Shown here piece by piece: positions 33,250-42,006 of a stretch of DNA of 64,000 nt. The position numbers were made by a program, and so were the translations under genes. The notes under the pieces are model-generated. The model was not told where the DNA came from. It was given only the letters and a program-made list of their open reading frames with translations, and did not search any database. Source of the stretch: Massilistercora timonensis (GTDB taxonomy: Bacteria > Bacillota > Clostridia > Lachnospirales > Lachnospiraceae). Within the stretch, counting starts at the first letter, position 1. Each line of letters starts with the position of its first letter. The DNA is taken from contig NZ_LT990039.1 of the NCBI RefSeq assembly GCF_900312975.1, forward strand, positions 1,054,001-1,118,000, read 5' to 3'.

Positions 33250-34632
33250 ATGACACAGGAAAAACAAATGACAAATCCACTTGGTACCGATAGAATTTCC
33301 ACGCTGGTGGCACGTTTTGCTGTTCCAAGCATTATCGCAATGCTTGTCAGCGCCGTTTACAATATCGCTGACCAGCTTTTTATCGGAAATGCAGTCGGCA
33401 CGCTCGGAAATGCTGCAACCAATATCGCCTTTCCACTCTCTATGCTCTGCACTTCGCTGGCACTGCTTTTTGGGATCGGCGGAGCAGCAAGCTTTAACCT
33501 TCATATGGGCGCTGGACGAAAAGAGGAAGCTCCTTATTATATCGGCAACTCCATCACTATGCTGCTCTCACTCGGATTTCTTTTACTGCTTATCACCGAA
33601 CTGTTTTTAAATCCGCTGTTAGTGCTCTTTGGTTCCCCGGCAGATGTACTCCCACTGGCAGAGCAATATGTCCGCGTCACAGCGGTCGGTTTTCCATTTC
33701 TGATCTTAACCATCGGAAGCGGTCACCTGATCCGTGCGGACGGCAACCCGAAAATGGCAATGTTTGTCACAGTTTCAGGTGCTGTCATTAATATTGTCTT
33801 AGACGCACTGTTCGTATTCGGTTTCCAATGGGGAATGTACGGTGCTGCCTGGGCGACTGTCATCGGACAGATCATCTCCGCTGCGATCGCGATCCGTTAC
33901 CTCATGCATTACCACACTGTGACATTAGAAAAACAGCATTTTATCCCTTCCGGGAAAGTTCTCGCACAGATCTGTTCCCTCGGCATGTCCTCAGGCATTA
34001 ACCAGATTGCCATGATGATCGTGCAGATCGTCATGAACAACCTGTTAAAACACTACGGCGCACAGTCCGTTTATGGCGAATCCATCCCGATCGCCTGTGC
34101 CGGAATTGTCATGAAGGTAAACCAGCTTTATTTTTCTATTATTATCGGACTGTCCCAGGGAAGCCAGCCAATTGAAAGTTTTAATTACGGTGCAAAGCAA
34201 TACAAACGGGTGAAGGACGCTTTCCTTCTCGCAGCGTCAGTCGGTGCGGTTGTATCCATTATTTCCTTTTTGCTGTTCCAGCTTTTCCCGAGACAGATCC
34301 TTGGTCTGTTCGGAAGCGGAAGCGAAGAATATTTTGAGTTCGGTGTCAACTATTTCCGAGCCTTCCTGTTCTTCACCTGGTTAAACTTTTTGCAGCCGAT
34401 CTCCTCGATGTTTTTCAGTTCCATCGGAAAAGCGTACCAGGGAACTTTCCTCTCCCTGACCAGACAGATCCTGTTCCTGCTGCCGCTTATCGTTGCACTG
34501 CCGCATTTTTTCGGCATTATGGGCGTACTTTATGCAGGACCGATTGCCGACCTTCTGTCCTTTGCAGTCGGTCTTAGCATGGTGATCGTTGAATTCAAAC
34601 ATATTAATAAGCTGGAAGCTGAGCTGGCTTAA
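33250..34632 (+). CDS. MATE family multidrug efflux transporter
   Basis: A 460-residue transporter with twelve helices. The MATE N-terminus is NPLGTDRISTLVARFAVPSIIAMLVSAVYNIADQLFIGNAVG, and DRVLFIGN-like NIADQLFIG and GADGNPKMA segments are present. It uses Na+ or H+ gradients to export drugs or metabolites. Ribosome-binding site AAAAAAGGAG. Composition is more A+T-rich than the host core. It stands beside the convergent PPK2 gene. Confidence 0.9.
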   Translation: MTQEKQMTNPLGTDRISTLVARFAVPSIIAMLVSAVYNIADQLFIGNAVGTLGNAATNIAFPLSMLCTSLALLFGIGGAASFNLHMGAGRKEEAPYYIGNSITMLLSLGFLLLLITELFLNPLLVLFGSPADVLPLAEQYVRVTAVGFPFLILTIGSGHLIRADGNPKMAMFVTVSGAVINIVLDALFVFGFQWGMYGAAWATVIGQIISAAIAIRYLMHYHTVTLEKQHFIPSGKVLAQICSLGMSSGINQIAMMIVQIVMNNLLKHYGAQSVYGESIPIACAGIVMKVNQLYFSIIIGLSQGSQPIESFNYGAKQYKRVKDAFLLAASVGAVVSIISFLLFQLFPRQILGLFGSGSEEYFEFGVNYFRAFLFFTWLNFLQPISSMFFSSIGKAYQGTFLSLTRQILFLLPLIVALPHFFGIMGVLYAGPIADLLSFAVGLSMVIVEFKHINKLEAELA

Positions 34633-34641
34633 TATTATCCT

Positions 34642-35412
34642 TTACCCCAACACCTTCTCCAGCTCCTCCACAACGATCTTAAGAGCTTTGATCCGGGCAT
34701 ATTTCTTGTCGACAGACTCTAAAATATGCCACGGAGCATAGGAGGTGCTGGTCTTTTGGATCATCTCATTGACCGCTGTCTCATACGCATCCCATTTGTC
34801 ACGGTTGCGCCAGTCATCGTCTGTGATCTTCCACTGTTTTTCCGGTGTATTCTGTCTCTCATTAAAACGCTCAAGCTGCGTATCTTTGTCAATCTGCACC
34901 CAGAATTTGATGATCACAGCGCCCCAGTCGTGAAGTTCTTTTTCAAATTCGTTGATCTCATTGTAGGCGCGCATCCAGTCATTTTCACTGCAAAATCCCT
35001 CCAGACGCTCCACCATCACTCTTCCGTACCAGGTGCGGTCAAAAATAGCGATATGTCCTGTTTTCGGCAGTCTCGTCCAGAAACGCCACAGGTAATGTCT
35101 TGCTTTCTCATGAGGTTCCGGGCTTGCGATCGGATGAACTTCGTAACCGCGCGGGTCGAGCGCTCCTGCGATCCGCTTGATATTGCCGCCTTTTCCTGCT
35201 GCATCCCAGCCCTCATAGGCAATGATGACCGGCACTTTTTTCCGGTAAAGACGATTGTGCAGCTCACCGAGCCGGTTCTGCAATTCTTTCAGTTCTTTGC
35301 GGTACTCGTCCGTCTCAATCTCTTTGTCTAACGGCACTTCTGACAAAAGCGGCATTGGGACTAACGGGAAAACATTCTGCAAAAGAGGCACTGCCAGTTT
35401 CTGATTACTCAA
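34642..35412 (-). CDS. Polyphosphate kinase 2 domain protein, probably 5'-truncated
   Basis: A 256-residue PPK2 domain with Walker A YEGWDAAGKGGNIKR (about residue 67), the lid FDRTWYGRVMVERLEGF and Walker B-like IIKFWVQIDKD. The first 45 residues resemble the linker between the two domains of polyphosphate:AMP phosphotransferases. The start lies exactly at the edge of the adjacent IME, so the first domain was probably cut off. The remaining domain could still transfer phosphate from polyphosphate to nucleotides. Confidence 0.75.
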   Translation of the reverse strand: MSNQKLAVPLLQNVFPLVPMPLLSEVPLDKEIETDEYRKELKELQNRLGELHNRLYRKKVPVIIAYEGWDAAGKGGNIKRIAGALDPRGYEVHPIASPEPHEKARHYLWRFWTRLPKTGHIAIFDRTWYGRVMVERLEGFCSENDWMRAYNEINEFEKELHDWGAVIIKFWVQIDKDTQLERFNERQNTPEKQWKITDDDWRNRDKWDAYETAVNEMIQKTSTSYAPWHILESVDKKYARIKALKIVVEELEKVLG

Positions 35413-36379
35413 CGCAATATCCCCTTGTTTCCCGCCAGCCTTTCACATACCATCTTATCACGACATATATTACCTGTACCAATAACAATAGAAACAGTAG
35501 ATTGACTGGTAATATTGTCCTTATCCAATCTGCGAAATAGATTGCTATTGCCATACTTACGAGTATCACCATTATGGTAATCATATCCCAACAGTATTTC
35601 TTATATAGCCCTGCAATCTTTATTTCGATGAATGCCAAAAGTATTCCCACACCCACCAGACATCCACCGGAAATCAGTATTCTTATCATCCAGTATATAA
35701 TTCCGGCAACGACAGGATTGGATATTCCATTGCTAACCTGTGCCACATTCTTCCCTGCCAGTATAGTCAATCCTGCAATGTTCTGTATAAAAGTGGCGAT
35801 TGTATCAAAGAATACCACGCAATCAGAAATAAATATTTTTGACCGTATCATCTGAAAAAGAGTAGTTGATACGGAATACCATATCAGCAGAAACATCAAT
35901 GCTTCATACATGGCTGTTTTTGTTTTATATCTGCCTTCCAGTTTTTCTCTCTGCGTATCATACTTTTCCTTGGCTTTCAGATAAGCTGTCTGGTTACAGT
36001 TCCCACACTTTTGATAGAGTACCGGCTTTTCAACCGGTATCTCTACTTTTTTCTGATGAGAGAGTGCATAGTCCCGTTCCTGTTCTGCCTGCCTTAGCTT
36101 ATCTTGACATTCCTCTGTCATGATTTCGGCAGCGTGCGTTTTCTTTTTCTCGCTCTGCAATAATTCTTTTGTTTTCCTCAAGTCGTTCTTTAAGGCTTGA
36201 ATGTTCCCTGCTCTGTTCTCGCTGTTTAACCTCTCGTTCAAGGTCAGCGATTCGTCGAGCTGCACTTTCAGTTCCTCGATAGTCCGGTCTTTCTGGTCGA
36301 GTTCTTCCTGCATCTGCTCCGTCAGCAGTAGCAGTTCTTCCAGTTGGGCGTCGCTCTTTGAGTTTTTGTATTCTGTCAT
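35405..36379 (-). CDS. DUF6040 family membrane/coiled-coil protein
   Basis: A 324-residue protein. Residues 10-140 form a Glu/Lys/Leu-rich coiled coil (TEQMQEELDQKDRTIEELK). A QKCGNCNQ motif lies near 125. Residues 160-320 hold four membrane helices. Its first 281 bases overlap the end of the MobA/MobL gene in another frame. DUF6040 proteins often follow MobA/MobL genes; function is unknown. Confidence 0.75.
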   Translation of the reverse strand: MTEYKNSKSDAQLEELLLLTEQMQEELDQKDRTIEELKVQLDESLTLNERLNSENRAGNIQALKNDLRKTKELLQSEKKKTHAAEIMTEECQDKLRQAEQERDYALSHQKKVEIPVEKPVLYQKCGNCNQTAYLKAKEKYDTQREKLEGRYKTKTAMYEALMFLLIWYSVSTTLFQMIRSKIFISDCVVFFDTIATFIQNIAGLTILAGKNVAQVSNGISNPVVAGIIYWMIRILISGGCLVGVGILLAFIEIKIAGLYKKYCWDMITIMVILVSMAIAIYFADWIRTILPVNLLFLLLLVQVIYVVIRWYVKGWRETRGYCVE

Positions 36380-37820
36380 CTATATCCCTCGCTTTCTCTA
36401 TCTGCTGTTCAAGGTCAGCAATTCGTTGTTCTGTTTCTGCAATAATCGGTTCTCGCTGTTTAATTTCTGTGCCAATTCCTGCCATTGCTGATTCTCGTCT
36501 GTAAGTTTCTGTATCTGGTCTGTCTTTTCTGCCAGAAGTATCAACAGTTCTTCTGTATCCGGTAAGATTTGAAGCAGCTCTGACAATTCTTTCTCTAATT
36601 GCTGCAATCGTTCTTCCTGCTCCTGAAAGCACATCAGCTTCTCGTCCTTTTCCTGTATCTCCTGAAGCATCTCTGCCATGATATTCTGCTGTTCCTCTAT
36701 CTGTGTAATCATTGCTTCCATCATGGGAATTACTTCTTTGCTTTCTTCTAATGTCATTCAACCACTCCCTCCACATCGACAATGCACCGGATACCTTACC
36801 AAAGGTTGCAATTACCTTTTGCAGCAGTGCATTTTGTTTTTTTATCATCTGGTTTTCCTCGACCTTCCATGAACCTTTCCTTATCTGCCCGGTGAGATAT
36901 TTTTCCTCAATCTTCCTTGCATCTGCACCCTCATGAATCGTAGGGACTTTCAATTTGCCCTGTCTTTCATAAGAGCGGTGGTCAATCAGATTGTCTATGG
37001 ATAAATGCCGGTTACACATCTTTGCCCATTCGCTTCGCCATAACTCACAATTCTTTGGATTGTTCCAGCCGGTAGCGTCAGTCAGAACCCTTTTCCATTG
37101 TTTTCTGTTTCTTGCCCCGACTTTCTGTACTCCGTTTTCATCAAGTACCGGAATACGGATTCCATGACGGTCTGGATTTTTCTTATCCTGCCACCAGTCC
37201 GGGTGGGATTCATCAACCACGATATTTCCGTCAGTATCTCTGACAAAATCCCAGTCCTTGACTTCCTTGCTGCCCCATGAGTGGTCTGGATTGAATGGTC
37301 GCATGGTTACAAGTAAATGCACATGTGGGTTCCCGTCGCCCTTATCGTGTATGCTCCAGTCGGCACACATTCCCTCGTCCACGAAAGTCTTTTGAATATA
37401 TTCGGTTGTATAATCAATCTTTTCCTGTCTGCTCCATTCTTTCGGTAAGGAAAATTCAAATGAGCGTCCAAGCTGTGCATCTGCATTTTTTTCTATCTTC
37501 AAGACCTCATTCCATAGCCGCTGTTTCTGAAATGTGATTTTAAACTTTTCCAGTGCGGCTTCCTTATCGTCCGCTCTTTTATAACGGATAGACTGTTGAA
37601 ACCTTTTTATATTTTCTTCTGGTACATGCAGCCATTCAGGAGGTGCATTTTCGCACATCATCAGACTGGTGTAGACAACTTCCTTTTTGGAAGTATAGTA
37701 ACTGATCCTGCCTGTTTCCTCATTCTTCATCACATCTCCATTAAGATATGCCGATGTGGATATGACAGATTTTCCTTTACTGCGTCCGACAATCTTTACT
37801 GTAAAATGAAATATCGCCAT
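36099..37820 (-). CDS. MobA/MobL family relaxase
   Basis: A 573-residue protein. The relaxase domain (1-300) begins AIFHFTVKIVGRSKGKSVISTSAYLNG and holds the metal motif GDGNPHVHLLVTMRPF. MobA/MobL (MobQ) enzymes nick oriT sequences with GTGCGCCCT, and such a site lies just upstream at 38043. The ATG at 37820 is chosen as the family start. Residues about 385-573 are low-complexity and share DNA with two other frames (36398-36757 and DUF6040), so this tail may be non-essential. Confidence 0.88.
   Translation of the reverse strand: MAIFHFTVKIVGRSKGKSVISTSAYLNGDVMKNEETGRISYYTSKKEVVYTSLMMCENAPPEWLHVPEENIKRFQQSIRYKRADDKEAALEKFKITFQKQRLWNEVLKIEKNADAQLGRSFEFSLPKEWSRQEKIDYTTEYIQKTFVDEGMCADWSIHDKGDGNPHVHLLVTMRPFNPDHSWGSKEVKDWDFVRDTDGNIVVDESHPDWWQDKKNPDRHGIRIPVLDENGVQKVGARNRKQWKRVLTDATGWNNPKNCELWRSEWAKMCNRHLSIDNLIDHRSYERQGKLKVPTIHEGADARKIEEKYLTGQIRKGSWKVEENQMIKKQNALLQKVIATFGKVSGALSMWREWLNDIRRKQRSNSHDGSNDYTDRGTAEYHGRDASGDTGKGREADVLSGAGRTIAAIRERIVRAASNLTGYRRTVDTSGRKDRPDTETYRRESAMAGIGTEIKQREPIIAETEQRIADLEQQIEKARDIDDRIQKLKERRPTGRTATADGADAGRTRPERPDYRGTESAARRIADLEREVKQREQSREHSSLKERLEENKRIIAEREKENARCRNHDRGMSR
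36398..36757 (-). CDS. Coiled-coil protein nested within the MobA/MobL gene
   Basis: A 119-residue frame lying wholly inside the 3' part of the relaxase gene, on the same strand in another phase. It encodes an almost unbroken Glu/Gln/Leu coiled coil (EEQQNIMAEMLQEIQEKDEK) with ordinary codons and stops 18 bases before the DUF6040 start. It may be a real overprinted gene, or it may be the ancestral frame and the relaxase tail the accidental one. Confidence 0.45.
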   Translation of the reverse strand: MTLEESKEVIPMMEAMITQIEEQQNIMAEMLQEIQEKDEKLMCFQEQEERLQQLEKELSELLQILPDTEELLILLAEKTDQIQKLTDENQQWQELAQKLNSENRLLQKQNNELLTLNSR

Positions 37821-38029
37821 GATACGATTCCCCCTTTCTGCCGTATCCGGCATTGATTTCCGACAGCATCTTCTTCTGGTTTGACAGGAGTGAAGCTGTC
37901 GGAACGCCCTCTGCGCAAGAGTGCCCCCTGCGGCATGAGCAGGTCTGGCTGAAAGCCCCGCCGACGGAACGAGCCCGGCAAGCGTAAGCGCAGACCGGTT
38001 GCCACTTGTGGCAAACTTATAAGGACGAC

Positions 38030-38076
38030 CTCTGGTTGTCCATAAGTGCGCCCTTCATTCAAAGGCAATGAAGGGA
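38030..38076. other. oriT of the MobA/MobL module
   Basis: ATAAGTGCGCCCTT (38043-38056) matches the MobQ-type nick region (RSF1010-like GTGCGCCCT). It is followed by CCCTTCATT/AATGAAGGG as an inverted repeat. The site lies between the relaxase and DUF3847 genes. The same arrangement recurs at 50104. Confidence 0.75.
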
Positions 38077-38100
38077 ATGGAAAACCCACTCCCTCCGCCA

Positions 38101-38415
38101 TTACACTTCCTCCATGTCTGTAACTAATTCTTTCTGCATCGCTTTTGAGAAAAACTTCCCGTTTGTTTCCTGCCTTTTTAAGAAGCCTATCAACTTTGGT
38201 AAATCTTCCTCCTCAATCGGACAGCCAAGAACTGATTCCACCGCTCCTCCAATCTGACAGAGCCTGTGGGTTCGTTTTTTACTTTCTTCCGCTTTCTTTC
38301 TCTTTTCCAGTTCCTTCCGCTGTGCTATCAGCTTTTTTGTAGCTTCAATGCTTTCCTGTTCCTTTTTCTCTAATGCACGTATTCTTTCTTCATAAGTCTT
38401 TGTTGATTTCGCCAT
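38101..38415 (-). CDS. DUF3847 relaxosome-associated protein
   Basis: A 104-residue protein with an N-terminal coiled coil (YEERIRALEKKEQESIEATKK) and the DUF3847 core RTHRLCQIGGAVESVLGCPIEEEDLPKLIGFL. It is encoded across oriT from MobA/MobL, as is the second copy at 50133; a relaxosome accessory role is inferred. Confidence 0.8.
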   Translation of the reverse strand: MAKSTKTYEERIRALEKKEQESIEATKKLIAQRKELEKRKKAEESKKRTHRLCQIGGAVESVLGCPIEEEDLPKLIGFLKRQETNGKFFSKAMQKELVTDMEEV

Positions 38416-38559
38416 ATCGTCTTCATCCTTTCTTTTTCCGGTAAACAACAGTTCCCGGTTGCATATCAGGAGAAGCACATGGTATAATCCTCTTGCGTGT
38501 AGGTATATCATGGCTTCGGTCTGATAGAACCTTTGGCGGTTTCGTAGGAAGCCGCCTTT

Positions 38560-38790
38560 TTAAGTTGCCACATTTCTTGTGACAGCTTTTACATTTCCTT
38601 TATCCCTCAGATCTCGCCCCTCGTTGGCTTCCATGAACTTTTCCAGAATGTCAGTTTTAATAAGGACTTTTCTTCCGACTTTTAATACCGGAAGCTTCTT
38701 CCATTCAACCAGCTTTCTCAAAGTGTTTCTGCCAATTCCTGTATAGTCGGCTGCTTCCTCGATGGATAATGCAATCTTTCTTTCCGTCAT
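38560..38790 (-). CDS. Excisionase-type DNA-binding protein
   Basis: A 76-residue MerR-like winged-helix protein (ALSIEEAADYTGIGRNTLRKLVEWKKLPVLKVGRKVLIKTDILEKFM), the pattern of Tn916-type Xis. It should direct excision with the integrase. The ATG at 38790 follows GGAGGTGACAAG. Confidence 0.85.
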   Translation of the reverse strand: MTERKIALSIEEAADYTGIGRNTLRKLVEWKKLPVLKVGRKVLIKTDILEKFMEANEGRDLRDKGNVKAVTRNVAT

Positions 38791-38964
38791 CTTGTCACCT
38801 CCCATTAAATTGCATTATGCAATTTTTGTTGTGCTGTTAGTATAGCGGTTTTATATTGCGTTGTCAAGCGTTATGAAATTTTAAAAATAATCATTAAATT
38901 GCATATTGCAATTATGTGAGGTACATGCTATAATTCATACATACCGAAAAAGGAGGCAATCAGC

Positions 38965-39594
38965 ATGAAAGATAAAGAACTACGCAAGCTGATAGGCAGC
39001 AGGGCAAAACAGCGTCGTCTGGAATTAAATCTGACACAGCCTTATGTTGCAGAGAAGATGGGAGTTACAGCTTCCACAATCCTGCGTTATGAGAATGGTT
39101 CGATTGACAATACCAAAAAGATGGTGCTGGAAGGTCTTTCGGAAGCACTTCATGTATCTATTGAATGGCTCAGAGGGGAAACCGATGAATACGAAACCGA
39201 TATTACGGATAAGAAAGAATTACAGATTCGTGATGCAATGGGCGATATTCTCAAACAGTTACCTCTCGACCTTAGTAAAACGGAAGATGCTTTTTCCAAA
39301 GATTTACTGCTGTTGATGTTAAAGCAATATAACCTGTTTCTGGAATCATTCCAGTTTGCCTGCAAGAATTACAAGGGCAACACGAATGAAGCTGATATTG
39401 CAAAAGTAATGGGGTTTGAATCGAATGATGAATATAACGAGATTATGTTTCTCCGGGAGATCACCCACACTGTTAATGCCTTTAATGATATGGCAGATAT
39501 CGTAAGGCTTTATTCCAAGAAACCGGAAATGGCAGAACAAAGGCTTGAAAATCTTTTATCAGAAGTTTTGTATGAGGATTCCGATTCGGTATAG
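38965..39594 (+). CDS. XRE family regulator of the IME
   Basis: A 209-residue protein. An N-terminal helix-turn-helix (IGSRAKQRRLELNLTQPYVAEKMGVTASTILRYENGSIDNTKK) is followed by a long helical C-terminal domain. It is divergent from the excisionase gene with a shared intergenic promoter region containing TTGCATAATGCAATTT-like inverted repeats, likely its operator. Confidence 0.85.
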   Translation: MKDKELRKLIGSRAKQRRLELNLTQPYVAEKMGVTASTILRYENGSIDNTKKMVLEGLSEALHVSIEWLRGETDEYETDITDKKELQIRDAMGDILKQLPLDLSKTEDAFSKDLLLLMLKQYNLFLESFQFACKNYKGNTNEADIAKVMGFESNDEYNEIMFLREITHTVNAFNDMADIVRLYSKKPEMAEQRLENLLSEVLYEDSDSV

Positions 39595-39754
39595 AACGAC
39601 AACCGGAGTTATGATACAATGAGCACGAGCAAGTCAGGCTGTTTACAGATTTGACGAGCGGCGAATTGGCTTATGGACTTGTCCATAAGATGCCTACACG
39701 CAAGAAGCATTTCATCAGTTCCGATTGTCTGATATCGAAAGGAGACACACGATT

Positions 39755-41050
39755 ATGGCAAAAGGATCTGTAAGAAAAAAAGGAAAGAAATGGTACTACC
39801 GCTTCTATGTAGAAGATGCAAGCGGCAATCTGGTTCAGAAAGAATACGCTGGAACAGAAAGCAAAAGTGAAACGGAAAAACTGCTCCGTCAGGCAATGGA
39901 CGATTACGAAAGCAAGAAATTCATTGCAAAGTCGGAAAATATTACAGTTGGAGAATTACTTGATATATGGGCAGAGGAAGAATTAAAGACCGGTACTCTC
40001 AGTAATGGGACAGTCCAGAATTACCTTGGTGCTATTACCAACATCAAGAAGCATCCAATTTCAGAGAGAAAGTTGAAAAATGTAACATCTGAGCATTTAC
40101 AAGCCTTCTTCGATCTGCTTTCCTTTGGTGGCACTTATCCAGATGGTTCAGAAAGAAAAGGTTACAGCAAAGATTACATTCGTTCTTTCTCGGCAGTATT
40201 ACAGCAGTCATTCCGGTTTGCAGTATCACCAAAGCAATATATCACTTTCAATCCGATGCAGTATATTAAGCTGAAATACCAGACGGATGAGGTTGACCTG
40301 TTTTCTGATGATGACATGGATGGCGATATACAGCCAATTCCACGAGAGGATTATGAAAGACTGATTGAATTTCTACAGGATTACAATCCACCGGCAATAC
40401 TTCCAATCCAGATAGCTTATTATGCAGGACTTCGTATCGGTGAAGCCTGTGGTCTGGCATGGCAGGATGTAAATCTTGAAGAACAGTGCCTTACGATCAG
40501 ACGAAGTATCCGATATGATGGTTCAAGGCACAAGAATATCATCGGACCAACCAAACGAAAAAAGGTAAGGATTGTTGATTTTGGAGATACACTGGCAGAG
40601 ATTCTTCGCAATGCCCGAAAGGAACAACTTAAAAACCGAATGCAGTACGGAGAACTTTACCACAAAAACTACTACAGAGAAGTAAAAGACAAAAACAGAG
40701 TTTACTATGAGTTCTATCATCTGGACGGAACAGAGAATGTTCCAGAAGATTATAAGGAAATATCCTTTGTCTGCTTAAGACCGGATGGAAGTTTGGAACT
40801 GCCAAGCACGTTAGGAATTGTTTGCAGGAAGATTGCTCAGAAACTGGATGGATTTGAAGGATTTCATTTTCACCAGTTGCGACACACCTACACAAGCAAC
40901 CTTCTGGCAAATGGAGCAGCTCCGAAAGATGTACAGGAACTGTTAGGACACTCAGATGTCAGTACCACAATGAATGTCTACGCCCATTCCACAAGAAAAG
41001 CCAAGCGGGAATCCGCAAAGTTACTTGATAAAGTGGCAGGCAACGACTAA
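39755..41050 (+). CDS. int: Tyrosine-type site-specific integrase
   Basis: A 431-residue Tn916-family integrase. Residues 1-50 form the AP2-like arm-binding domain (KGSVRKKGKKWYYRFYVED). A SAM-like core domain and the catalytic domain follow, with YYAGLRIGEACGLAW (Arg), FHQLRHTYTSNL (H-x-x-R), ELLGHSDVSTT and the tyrosine in MNVYAHS. All catalytic residues are present. The ATG at 39755 follows AAAGGAGACAC. Confidence 0.93.
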   Translation: MAKGSVRKKGKKWYYRFYVEDASGNLVQKEYAGTESKSETEKLLRQAMDDYESKKFIAKSENITVGELLDIWAEEELKTGTLSNGTVQNYLGAITNIKKHPISERKLKNVTSEHLQAFFDLLSFGGTYPDGSERKGYSKDYIRSFSAVLQQSFRFAVSPKQYITFNPMQYIKLKYQTDEVDLFSDDDMDGDIQPIPREDYERLIEFLQDYNPPAILPIQIAYYAGLRIGEACGLAWQDVNLEEQCLTIRRSIRYDGSRHKNIIGPTKRKKVRIVDFGDTLAEILRNARKEQLKNRMQYGELYHKNYYREVKDKNRVYYEFYHLDGTENVPEDYKEISFVCLRPDGSLELPSTLGIVCRKIAQKLDGFEGFHFHQLRHTYTSNLLANGAAPKDVQELLGHSDVSTTMNVYAHSTRKAKRESAKLLDKVAGND

Positions 41051-41056
41051 ATAAAA

Positions 41057-41107
41057 CTTTCCCTTATTTCCCTTACGATTATCTCATAAGGGCAAAAATA
41101 AGGGAAA
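41057..41107. repeat. Integrase arm-type sites after int
   Basis: CTTTCCCTTATTTCCCTTAC and, 40 bases later, AAGGGCAAAAATAAGGG form inverted arrays directly after the integrase, the usual place for arm sites. The following 80 bases to 41188 contain no gene. Confidence 0.5.
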
Positions 41108-41188
41108 ATACATATCATTTCACTAATGAATGGGCTGAAAAGCCTGTAAAATAGGGAAAGTTAGGAATATATTTCGGCAAACCTGAAT

Positions 41189-41956
41189 TTATTTTAAGCT
41201 ATCACGTTTTACCTTCTTAAGCCTTACTATCATTACCATAGGAATTTCTTTGTTGGTTTTAAAACATTCTTCATAAAATCCATCAATGACAAATCCAGCT
41301 CTAAAACAAAGGTTAAAAATATCTTGTATGGAACGATGATAATAAATCTGCTCTTTCGGTTGCCCTTCAATCGCTATATCATAGTAACTGTGCGGTGTCA
41401 TATATTTTTCAGTCAACGTGACAAAACAAGGGTGTTGCGTTGCAAAGACAAAAATTCCGCTTTCCTGCAACAGTTCATAAACAGCCATAAGAAGTGGTTC
41501 AATATCCGTAATATCCATAATTGCCATATTAGAAACTGCTTTCGTAAAGGCTCGATTTCTTTTTAATTCTAATATACTTTTTCTATCGGTCGCATCCGCC
41601 ACACAAAATTCAATTTGTTTTGCATATTGTGATTGCCGTCTTTTAGCCAATTCTATCATTTTTTTGCTGTAATCAAAAGCGACAACCGAAGCGCCTCTTT
41701 GTGCAAGATACGAAGAATAATTTCCATTGCCACACGCAATATCCAAAATGTAATCCGCAGGATTAGGAGATAGAAGTTCCGTTACTTTGGGACGCACTAC
41801 CTCTCTGTGAAATTCATTAGATTCGTCACCCATTGCATTATCCCAAAATTGTGCGTTCTCCTCCCAGATTTTTTTACTTTCCTCTGTTCCCATGTTCTCT
41901 CCCACTCCCCAAATTTGCTTTTTTGCTTCCATTAAATCTTCCTTACTATATTCCAT
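41189..41956 (-). CDS. Class I SAM-dependent methyltransferase co-transcribed with tet(W)
   Basis: A 255-residue methyltransferase with the SAM motif ILDIACGNGNYSSYLA (about residue 70) and FDYSKKMIELAKRR. The substrate is unknown. The ATG at 41956 follows GGAGGG and lies 50 bases after the tet(W) stop without a terminator, so it is probably carried with tet(W) as a cassette. A small-molecule or rRNA substrate cannot be told apart from sequence alone. Confidence 0.8.
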   Translation of the reverse strand: MEYSKEDLMEAKKQIWGVGENMGTEESKKIWEENAQFWDNAMGDESNEFHREVVRPKVTELLSPNPADYILDIACGNGNYSSYLAQRGASVVAFDYSKKMIELAKRRQSQYAKQIEFCVADATDRKSILELKRNRAFTKAVSNMAIMDITDIEPLLMAVYELLQESGIFVFATQHPCFVTLTEKYMTPHSYYDIAIEGQPKEQIYYHRSIQDIFNLCFRAGFVIDGFYEECFKTNKEIPMVMIVRLKKVKRDSLK

Positions 41957-42006
41957 TGTTACCCTCCATAACTTCTGATTGTTGCCGTCTTGACGATTAT
42001 GTATCT

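Larger units (their letters stand above)
35405..41180. mobile_element. Tyrosine-integrase mobilizable element (IME)
   Basis: A compact module: DUF6040 protein, MobA/MobL relaxase, oriT, DUF3847 protein, excisionase, XRE regulator and integrase. The left edge coincides with the truncation of the PPK2 gene. The right edge lies after integrase arm sites at about 41180. Exact att repeats were not resolved. Confidence 0.55.
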
